Shown here in pieces: positions 54,701 to 64,000 of a stretch of DNA of 64,000 nt. Origin of the DNA: Strongylocentrotus purpuratus (taxonomy: Eukaryota; Echinodermata; Echinoidea; Camarodonta; Strongylocentrotidae); the NCBI RefSeq assembly GCF_000002235.5, contig NW_022145613.1, positions 3,090,001-3,154,000 on the forward strand, in the 5' to 3' direction. The position numbers and the translations under genes were made by a program. The first letter of the stretch is position 1, and each line of letters starts with the position of its first letter. Below the pieces are notes generated by a model. The model did not search any database. It was not told the origin of the DNA and worked only from the letters and a program-made list of their open reading frames with translations.

Positions 54701-56482
54701 GACATCTGGCAAGGGTCTGTCTGGGAATGCGCAGGACTTGCGGCGTGGAGTCTTAAAGAGCTGGGACACTCTGTTCTTAAGGTGGGCCGTCTTTGAACGG
54801 CGTGGGATGCTTGGGTCAATGGAGACGTCATTGAGGGAGGAGTGGCGCGGAAGCGACTTGCTCCGCATTGAGGCACTGGTTCCTGTGTTGTCGCTGTACA
54901 GACCGTTCATGAGTGCAGGTAAACACATGTGAGTTGGTTCGGTCTCCCACTCTGCCTTCTTAGCATCCTGGTCTAACACCATGGACATACGAGGTGGGAT
55001 AGGTGGAGGTGATTCATCATCATCACCTGGACTTCCTTCGGGCTGAGCATAGTCTCCAAAACCAGATTTGGGTTTTGTTCTTCGATCTATTGCTGGTCCA
55101 TACATACTATTTTCTTTGAAGGACTCATCGTTTCTGTAGCTGGCTAATATAGCTGCTCCTTCGGACACTGATCTTGGAAGGTTATACTGAAACCTTATAT
55201 CGCTCTCATCACATGCTGAACCTTTCTGGGTTGTAAATACATCTACTATTTGACTATCCTTTGGCAAGGGTACAACATGCTCAAATTTTTCCTTTTTCAA
55301 CTTCTCTTTCACAACTCTGTCTGTGTCCCCATTTCCATTCTGTTCTGAGTTGCCTTTACGTTGTGTCTTTGATTCCCTATGTAGCGAATCTGATGAACTT
55401 CTGTGATGTCGATCAGAAGATTCACTATCTAAACTTGCCAGGCTATCTTTCATCATGACCTCAGCTATGTGAGGTGTACGAGGGTTGTTCAGAGGCTCCA
55501 TGTCAGGCTGGTGTCCCATCTGGATCACCAGAGGTTCTAACTCAGCACTTGACAGGATTTTATTCTGCTGCTTTGTCCTTGAGTCAGCGTCACTTTCTCC
55601 TTCATTTTGCTCCACTTCCTCACAGTCTTCCTCCATCTCTGTAAAATGACAATGTACATTCACGGAGCAGTTGACCGTCACATCCGAGTTGGACTGCAGT
55701 CCTCCACTCGGGACAATGTTTACTGAGATGTCATTAAGATGACAGATGCCTTCCGTTGTAAAGGCACAGTGGATTCTGACTCGCTTTCATCTCCCATCAG
55801 ACCTCCAACACTAAGCTTGACATCTACATTGTTCCCTTTCCCTTCCTCTCCACAGCGATTAGCCTGAACATTCAACACGACACTTCCCAGCTCAAAGTTT
55901 TTGCCAACCGCACTGCTCTTCTTGCGGTACAGTCCTGTCTTCGGACGCGCCCCTTGCTTGTCAAAGACAGAAACACCATTGTAAGAACTCTGGTTGATGG
56001 TAGAATCCATGTTCTGCATTGGACTACTGCCGCCATTTTGCGAAACCCTTCCATTCAAATGTTCGTTTCCCCTTCCATGTTTAACAACGCAGTGATCCAT
56101 ATCAGCATCGCGTCTCTCCAGGCCATTCCCGTTTCTAATATCACATCCATTGTGATAAATGCAATGGCTTGTTCTTCCATTGAGTGAGGTCCTTTCTGGA
56201 TCATTATCCAGTCTTGATGGCTGTAGGTCTCCATTGAAACCCTGCCCAACAGATGGGTTCACCACAACACCATTCACCAGGTTCTTCTGATATCCTCCTG
56301 GCAACCCCTGTCCTACCGGATCTTCTTTCGGGGACTTGCTGCCCCCTCGTTTCAATGTCCGCCTCATCCTTCCCATCAACCCTGTGGCTTCCTTTCTCCC
56401 TGATATTTCTCGAACATCACGACTGTTGGAAGCTGGAAGCTTAGCTGAGGGCATTCTCATCTGAACATCAGCCCCAGAGTTC
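51663..56482 (-). CDS. Unnamed protein: Pro/Ser-rich scaffold-like, 3' exons
   Basis: Three exons join in phase at both visible introns: 54529-56482, 53468-53568 and 51663-51755 (stop TAA). The long exon codes a basic start (GLMGRMRRTLKRGGSKSP), Asn/Gly-rich sequence and alternating hydrophobic strands (SVVLNVQA, NVDVKLSV, DISVNIV, VTVNCSVNVHCHF). An acidic Glu block, phospho-like Ser stretches and a proline-rich tail (PPPPARPSPQRP, PPIPPR) follow and could bind SH3 domains. The last two exons code an amphipathic helical C terminus (EVAKCQGMFASSLRRISE, then RDRVADTGIVLHELIKF). I do not recognise the family. The long exon has a frame conflict near 55720-55785. Confidence 0.8.
52800..52982 (+). 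mobile_element. Possible LINE 3' tail
   Basis: A low-complexity 3' UTR-like stretch ends GGTTGATAAATAAATAAATA, resembling the tail of a truncated LINE. It lies within an intron of the unnamed gene. The evidence is weak. Confidence 0.3.
53468..53568 (-). CDS. Unnamed gene, penultimate exon
   Basis: The exon is 101 nt, with acceptor ttacag and donor GTAAGT. The joined frame reads ENMVVIERREGIPTKDEVAK, then CQGMFASSLRRISE. Phase agrees with both neighbours. Confidence 0.85.
54529..56482 (-). CDS. Unnamed gene, long exon with internal frame conflict
   Basis: Acceptor ctgcag is at 56483-56488 and donor GTAAGT at 54523-54528. From 56482 the frame runs NSGADVQMRMPSAK to a stop at 55720. From about 55783 another frame is open (RVRIHCAFTTEGICHL) and runs to the donor. 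The two overlap by about 65 bp. The strand-like style continues across the switch, so one missing or extra base is likely, either in the assembly or in the allele. A tiny intron is possible, but no donor and acceptor pair fits the phase well. Confidence 0.8.
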
Positions 56483-59400
56483 CTGCAGATGACAAGAAAA
56501 GAAGAAAAACTTGATAATATATTGCTTGATTGAAAGTGCATTATAAAATCGGTAGCTGGACAGATCTTGAGATAAACTGAAATAAAAACAATATCTTACA
56601 ACACTTTTTTCAAAACATGTCATGTGAAGTGATAACTTGAAATAACTAAATGTCATACAGATAGTGCAGTTATATATTTTTTTTAATAAATTTTTAAAAA
56701 CTGTCATTATTTGTCAACAAATGATAATGTCAGAGTAGTGTCTATCATGTTCATACCCACTGCAGACTGTAATACAGATTTTAATTTCAAAGAAAAAATA
56801 TGTGCAAAAGCAATGCCTCCCGAAAGCAAATCAGTTCACAGCAAATTTTTCAACAGCCTAATGTCATTGCTTTCACTTGTTCTACCTTTTTTCTCGATGG
56901 CTACCAGATTTCATCCTAGCTGCGTCTACAAAGATATCTGAATACAATAACAACTTTCACTGAATTTCGCACAAATCACAGATCCTTTCAAGCCATGACA
57001 CTGGGCTCCTGTCAGATTATTCCGTCGCAATGGACAAGATTTCATGCAGGTAGTGCAAAATTTACAGCTGCTCTTTAGTTTATACCAAAAACAATGCTCA
57101 TGGAATCCTAGGAGACTACCAAACAACAAACAGCAAACAACGACAGTGTTTAGGGTACTGATATAAAGTTGCTTGGGCTGACGGAAACCTACAACATTGA
57201 CTAATGTGACTGTGTCATCACTGGAATAATCTTAGCTCATTGGTTATTATAAATTAGAATGAAAAGGAAAGCGAAACCATCACAAGAAGCGACCACATCA
57301 TCAATGGTCTAGTCTTGAGTTAAAGATTCATTGTTATACATTTTTGATAGAAGATAGAAATCTCACAAGCCTGCTTTTCTTTGCAATTGGAGTAGTATCA
57401 TTTACGAAGGAGCTTTAAACTCCTTGTATTTATTTGGTATTTGTTTAAAATAAATACCCAAACTGTCCAATTCTTTTTGAACATACCATGTGGAGTATGT
57501 ACAGCTTGAGAAGAAAAAGGTCTGACTTCACAGATCAAGCGTAACTGGCGCTGTCCTACAATTATTGTCATACATTGCGGTCTGATGTGTACAGTGTACA
57601 AAACCTCTATAGATATTATTTTCCTCATCAATAAACCTCCAGAATTAAATCTGCCAAATATCTTTCAACCCGACTGGAGTTTTGAAAGAATTTGCGCGAC
57701 AGGAAAAGGGAAATAATTCAAGAATTAAAACTTCATGACTGAGGGCACACATGGTATGTTTAATGAATAGTATGAATTGTGCGGTCAAAAGTATTGCCAG
57801 ATCAGCTGCAAGTCATAATGACATCAAACCAGCTGCAAGATTCCCCCCCCCCCCCCCCCCCCCCCCCCCAACTGGGCCAACTAAGATTGGACTTTCCCTT
57901 TAACATTAAGGCTGAAAATACCTTGCAATATCAATATTATGCCAACTATTCAAGTGACCATTTCATACTATATCATTAACATTTCTTCAGTCAATCTTGT
58001 ACATACAGTACTTCCATGTTCTTTCAACAAAAAAATTGGGCTTCATTCATTTCTTGAGGCATGCTTTAGCCTTTCTGATAATACTAGATTTGTCTGGATT
58101 ACACAGCCTCCAGCAATTTAAGGAGCAGTTTTAATACACTGATAATGTTTTTTAATAATATAAGACTTGGAGAACAGCTAATACTCAGCTCGAAAGACAT
58201 AGCAGCAGTTTCTATTGCTCTACTTGCCTTGATAAATGGTCACTTCAATAGAATTTCTACTTGAATCAAAACTAAAAGGGAAAATTAATAGCAGACAAAA
58301 GGAAACAAGGAAGTGATGATGTCCATATGGCAATATTTAAAAATATGAGAATATATCTTAAATCAAAATTTAGTGGCTTGGAATTCCATTTCCTCGTTTT
58401 CTGAATAAGAAGAATCAGCCCAAAATAAAGTGTTTTCATATGTCAAAAATACTAATATTTGCCCTCAAAATCATCTGAATGTCATATGTTCATGGATATT
58501 GTCCAAATACATGTAAGTCCTATACAGCATGGTTTTGCCTACAGAATATGTTACTGAATTATCACAATGTAAAAGTCAATCTGACTGAAAATGAATTATT
58601 ATTCCTCACATCTTTGATTCTGGTATGCTATCCCAAATTTAAGGTACATGTTTCTGCTGGTAGACTGTTTATTCTAATTCAAGAAAATTATCATTAAAGA
58701 TTCAAAAAGTTTTACTTTTACGAGTCTTTGAAAATAAAGATGAAAAAATAGACACTTTAAAAAACGAAGGAGAACCAAACCTATACTGTAGAAATGGTCT
58801 TGAGTTAAAATGGTGGTGATGATGGTGGTTGTTGTTGTTGGGGGGGGGGGGGGGGTGAGTGGTGGCTGTGACGTAAGCATTAAAGTGCTTTGGCTTGTAC
58901 ACCCTGAACTTGTAGATGGAGCAAACCCCCCAGTCTAAAATCAAATTACAAGCGCATGGGGCGAATCAATAGCTCCGCCATTCAGGGTTGTATACAGGTG
59001 TGTGTGGGTGGGCAAACGTGATCTTAGCGATGTTTGGGAGCTGTCGATGGCGTGAAATGAGCCACGGTGAGGTGCGGGCCAATTTATAAAGCCTGAAAGG
59101 ACCATGTCTCTTGCTCAGCTTCTTAGAACGAAGGAAGGAAGGATGCTCTAGCTGCTGCAAGCAGGCTCCAGGGCAAACAACATAATCAACACAGCTCTAC
59201 AATCACTTCAAGATCTATGGCACCTCAGATAAAAAAAGGGGACACCACATCATTTTGTAGTTTTTTTTATTTCAAATTTCCTAAACTGAGATTGCTTCAC
59301 TGAATGGTCTTTTGCAAATTTGAACCACTACTTGAGAAAAAAAAAAAGATACTATGTCCCATTTGCAGGCCCAAAAAATGAAAAGGTTAAATTCCACCGG

Positions 59401-59880
59401 CATTTGAAAGGTAATACTAATTTAGAACTTCCCTAAAAATGGTGGGGCTTGAAAATGTCTGCAAGTGGGAAAATAACGACTGTTAGTTGTCAAATCGACT
59501 TAGGAGCTATAGAGCCAATAAGTAATAGTCTTGATTTTCGGACCTGTACCGAATGGTCATACGTTTTATGCTGCGCAAGGATTCAATCAGTTTAATTTTG
59601 GCCATCACAAGAAGTGGGTTATTGATGTAGACAAATGCTCATGTACCCTTTACAGCTCATGTTATGTATGTTATTACCAAAGAAGAAAAAAGCCAGTCAC
59701 TCACTCAATAGTGTCTGACAGTGAAGTCTAGCAAGTATAATAAACGGGTTTCCGTGCATAATTTGAATATTAGGACACTGCTAATGTTTTAATTTCACAG
59801 ATAGGACATACATGACAAATTCATAATTCCTGCAAAGTTCTACAGAATTTGAGGTAGGCTGCAAAAGGGATATAGTACCT

Positions 59881-60412
59881 TTAAAGGTAATTGCAAAGTT
59901 TTGGGAAATATTGAAAATTGGAAGGAGAGTAATTCTTTACAATTTTGATATACTTGGATGACCCTGTGGATGTATTATAAGCACTAGAAAATTAGGCCCG
60001 TAAAACACTTCTGCTTTCGAGTAATTGGATAATCACCAATTTACTGGTGCTCCTGGTAAGTTTCAAATGTTTCAAATAGCGCCCAAGGCCATCCCATGGT
60101 ACAAATGTAGCTGCGACCATGAAAATCTCAGAATATATATATATATGCAGTTCTGATATAATTTCCAAACGGGAAAAGCAAATTGGTTTGATTGGTAGTC
60201 AAGAAACATTTTTTTAAAGCTAAAGTAATATCAGTTTTGAGAGTGCGCTTTACAACATAAAGAGTTATTTATTTACGATTTCATCACTTTAGACTTGATT
60301 TCAACCGCGACAACGATCATTGAATATTGTAAAATCACATACATGTACGCTTCCAATATGTTCATTTGAACCAAATTAATGACCCCTTACCAAAACTTTG
60401 TTTTACCTTTAA
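59881..60412. mobile_element. TTAA-flanked MITE family 1, copy 2
   Basis: The ends are TTAAAGGTAATTGCAAAG and CTTTGTTTTACCTTTAA, with TTAA at both borders. It is collinear with 3779-4283 over its whole length, with scattered differences and a small (AT)n expansion near 60136. It lies upstream of the unnamed gene's long exon. Confidence 0.82.
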
Positions 60413-61624
60413 CCGATATTCATAAAAAGGAACATATTTGGGGAGCAGATTCTGTATGATGTATCCCACATATCTCTATGGCATGTATTTCCCTACAGTA
60501 TGCAATTAACAAGAGTGCACTCAACAAATTAATGATACATGTAGGCCTACATAGTGTGCATCATTAATTAAGTACTGCGCTTAAATGGTTATTTTGATTT
60601 GTGTCTCATTAGGATGAAATGGACATGAATGCCCATTAGAAATGGTTGGACAATTAACCCCAGAATCATAATGGCACCAGCACCATCAAGGATAAAGGCA
60701 TTAAAATGACTTAATGACACAGCACATCTTCTCACTTTCAAGTGCAGCTCTCTCATATCCTCAACCGACTGAATATTTTGTGTTTGGCTAAGCCTACATA
60801 CGAACTAAGGCTCGTTCTAGTTCCTGTAAAGCCTGCGTAATGCCTCAAGTCGCCTCACACCTACCAATTTGTACTAATGGGACAGGCAAAATAAGCATGG
60901 TCAGATTACACTTGACTCAGTCTCATGCCCGCACATGCTCCAACTACTACTGTGCAAAAAAAGTAGTCTTGATTTGAGGTCGATCTCTCTGTGTGTATTA
61001 AGTAATAGGACTCGAAGAGCATGCACTAGATATTATGCATCGTTTTTGTACGACCGATGGCGCTAATACGTAGATCAAAAAACTGTTTTACTGTTCTATA
61101 CAGTACATATCATTTTGCATAGTCACCTTCCAAAGTTCATTTCAGATGCATAATGCATTACCTAATTATCTGCCCATACTCGATTTGATGTGCATGTACA
61201 CAAGCAAATACATGTGGTTTGATCACAACTGTAACTGTTTAATATTGTCAGTTTGTCACTCATCTCTATACATGTGCAATAAATATATAACTTTCATAAA
61301 AGAAATATTTGTTGATAAAAAATTAAACAGAGGAAAGCTCATCCACAACAAAGATAAACTCTGTATTACTTTTTTTGTTGCAGAATGTTTTTTAGACAAC
61401 GACTTCATGTTATAAAGCAGTTGAAAAATATTACACAAACACTTTCCATAAATAAAAACTGGAGGAAGAAAAGGGTCTTGATTCACAGCTAACAATAGTC
61501 CACTAGAGTAACAGAAGAAATGGAACAATCTATTCTACACAAACACTCTGGAATAATTGGCCTGGACTTGATGAAGATGTGCAGCACTTAGGAGACAGAG
61601 TAATCTCCCCTATCAGACCCCAAT

Positions 61625-61951
61625 CCTGGGGGGTGTTTCACAAAGATTTGAAGTTAAACTTAACTCTAAGTTGGACTTAAATATTATGGAGAGCCATTTA
61701 TAGCCTTATTTTGAAATATATTCAATATATTCAAAAGCAAAAATTCAAGTATTTTAGACTTTTCATAAATTCCACATCAAGAACATGAAATCTCTCATGA
61801 TAATAGAAAATATGAATGATTTGAATCAACATTTTACGCCTTTTAAAATAACTTTTACAAAATATTTTCAAGGATGCTAATGGCTTTCCATAATTGTTAA
61901 GTCCAACTCGGAGATAAGTTCAACTTAGGATCTTTCTGAAACACCCCCAGG
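61625..61951. mobile_element. CCTGGGGGGTGTTTCAC MITE, copy 2
   Basis: The left end is CCTGGGGGGTGTTTCACAAA and the right end GAAACACCCCCAGG. The interior (TTTTAGACTTTTCATAAATT, ATGAATGATTTGAAT) matches the 45615 copy in the opposite orientation. It is noncoding. Confidence 0.82.
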
Positions 61952-63441
61952 TCTAGAATGACAGATTTTGAATGATATTTGACTGATACACTCTACTGTA
62001 GATTTTCTACAATCAAGATTGGAAGAAATGAAAGAGGATGTCAAATGGTTGCCAGGCTACTGCAAACCCACTAGCCCATCTGCCTGGCAACCAATGATAC
62101 AATATTGCAGAGATCAATTTATAATGTATAATACCATTTTAGAATTTTTCCCTACCAACTCATAAGAAGTACCTTTTCACGATGCAAAGAACAAGTGATA
62201 TACATTTAAATGTGTTCCCTCACTTCCAAAGTGCCTTTTGGATGATTACTTCGGGTTTTGCCCTGGCAAAATTTACTTAGGTAATTAATTGTATCAGGCA
62301 CCCAACGGCCACACCCGGGTGAAGAGTGGCAAATGTAACTTTATGTCTAGCCAAAGGAGTTTGGTGCTTTGCCAGGTTCAAATCCACCTCTGTTGCATAT
62401 CCAGCGATGTGTTTAAACCACTAAAACTAAAAACACCTAAGACCACCAAAACTAAAACACCCAAAATGTGTACATGTGTATATTCTACACAACTACATGT
62501 ACATGTATATTTCATTGTAATTATTGAAAGGCTTACATGTATATTCAAATTTCTCAGCATCTAAATTTACCTCACTTTGAATTTTGTTCCTCCAATTTAG
62601 TCAAAGCGTTTTTTTTTTACTTCTGAATTGCCTTTTGTTTAAATTGTTATTAATGGACTTGTTTCATTTTCCATTTACTGTACATGAGTTTTTGTGAAAA
62701 TAAATTCTACTATTGGCATCCACTGTACCAATAATGCACCAGTAGACTTTTGCCATGTTCTGAAATGAATTGAAAATTGAATAGAACATTTCTGTCAATC
62801 AACGCTATCCCCATTTCAAACCAAAGTTTTTGTTAAAGTTAACCTCTGGGCAACCTCTGGAAGCTACCTTTGTCTACTGTCAATACAAATGGGAAGTTGA
62901 GAACTATACATTTTCCCTTGATCATACAAAAATATGACTTATCATCACCACATTTTTCTAACCATATCCTCTCTGCAACAACCACTTACATTTGTATTAT
63001 CTGATAGTCAGACAACACACACTGTCAATAATGTACAATGTAAAAACCAAAATGGTTACTTAATCACACAGGTATAAGAGTGACCCCTAAAAACAGCCAT
63101 TTCTCTTTCATTTTAGCCTACCCTCCTTTTCCTCACGCTCTTTTACTAATGAAGACATCTCAGCCTGGATCTTATTCAAGGTCCTATCTTAGTCATCATC
63201 ATCATTATTATCACCTCTCTAATCAACCATGAGTCTTCTTCATATGTAGAAATGCCATTATAAACAGAAATAAATTGGGTTTTTTCACCAATTAAGTGTT
63301 AACGGCCCCTTCAAAAAGGTGAAGTGCCAAAGTGGGAACGTACCCATGGCAACCTTATCCCTGCGACGAAAATTGGAGGAGTAATGGGAGATGAGAAGGC
63401 TTTCCATAACGTTGATCATTGAGAATCGGTAAGTAGCTTAC

Positions 63442-63572
63442 CGACCTCCTTTTGAATAAACCATCCCACATCTCCATGAATTTTAATAGACACCGATATT
63501 CTTGTTCAAACTTTGCTACCCTTCTACGCCACAGATCAATAAAACATTCAATCTCCTTCAAGTATTCCTGCT
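63442..63572 (-). CDS. Probable exon coding a charged helix, upstream of the unnamed gene
   Basis: The acceptor is tctttttag. It codes EQEYLKEIECFIDLWRRRVA, then KFEQEYRCLLKFMEMWDGLF and KRRS, with donor GTAAGC. An alternative donor 5 bp earlier would give the phase needed by the exon at 56482. Composition suggests a coiled coil or helical bundle. Whether it belongs to the unnamed gene is unproven. A weaker possible exon at about 63118-63181 codes LNKIQAEMSSLVKEREEKE. Confidence 0.6.
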
Positions 63573-64000
63573 CTAAAAAGAAACAAATACTCACATTTAT
63601 TTTCTTTTTAGGAGGAGGCGAAGAGGGGTAGGCTTACAAGTCACTCCACACAGATAATGAGGAGGCCCTTGAAGAACATGCAACACATCTCCTTTACTTT
63701 CCTTTACAAATATAATTCATAACACAAGAATTTCAATCTACCATATACTCTTGAGCTTCCCCCCCCAAAAAAACAAAACAAACACAACAACAAAGTAGGA
63801 TTAACTGTAAATTACAATACTACATAATATGATTGCATCTGCTGCAGTAAATACATGTATATCTAAAGGAAAGTGCAAATTAACTCTTGTTCTCATGCCC
63901 AATGATACCCTAAATATCCTAGGGTTAACTTCTTTTCTTTAGAAAAGATGATTTCAAATGAGAAACTTGAGAACAGGGCACCATTCTGTAGAGCGATCGA
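63573..64000. other. Right edge, nothing recognised
   Basis: AT-rich sequence with C and A runs. I see no exon or repeat with clear borders. Confidence 0.5.

Larger units (their letters stand above)
56483..63441. other. Probable intron(s) upstream of the long exon
   Basis: The stretch holds a 29-C run (57843-57871), a G run (58840-58856), two MITEs (59881-60412 and 61625-61951) and AT-rich DNA. No further exon is firmly supported. Confidence 0.5.

Overview
The window is animal genomic DNA: AT-rich, with introns, and crowded with short transposons, (ACATGT)n-type runs, CT microsatellites and homopolymers. Protein similarity and repeat style suggest a marine invertebrate. An echinoderm or a related deuterostome is my best guess, but the sequence alone does not prove it. 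There is one 500-N assembly gap at 41647-42146.

Four protein-coding genes can be supported, all on the minus strand, so each reads from right to left. (1) 801-25785: the first 934 codons of an ALS2/alsin orthologue (RCC1 propeller, DH, start of PH), 11 exons with matching phases; the rest lies beyond the left edge. (2) 31784-36266: a complete six-exon VPS25 (ESCRT-II), 175 aa. (3) 43468-46926: a complete three-exon DNAJC22/Wurst, 358 aa, with a C-terminal J domain and intact HPD. (4) 51663-56482, perhaps from 63572: the 3' part of a gene I cannot name. It has a long low-complexity, proline-rich exon and two short helical final exons.

The three named genes all act in endocytosis and endosomal sorting: alsin is a Rab5 GEF, VPS25 is an ESCRT-II subunit, and the Wurst family works with clathrin and Hsc70. 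Their sharing a strand within about 45 kb is notable, although it may be chance.

Between and inside the genes the DNA is mostly mobile elements. These include a CR1/Jockey-like LINE with two frameshifts (27572-29040), a hAT transposase remnant (38421-38980), and several non-autonomous families present in two or more copies. The families are two with TTAA ends, one with 6-bp target duplications, one with TA ends, and one with CCTGGGGG ends. There is also a hAT-type element with a perfect 8-bp duplication. Region 36.7-41.6 kb is a dense graveyard of GC-rich repeats leading into the gap.

The oddest structures are: two related arrays built on CTGCGGCAG (48.4-50.0 kb), a 43-bp near-perfect palindrome (48113-48155), a 356-bp foldback element (47426-47781), a tandem array carrying antisense tRNA-Leu sequence (5065-5620), an element whose 150-bp units each carry three AGGTCA half-sites in DR1 spacing (20341-21477), and an inverted repeat just upstream of VPS25. 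I did not find a convincing wholly new multi-gene system. The unnamed fourth gene and the CTGCGGCAG arrays are the best candidates for something undescribed.
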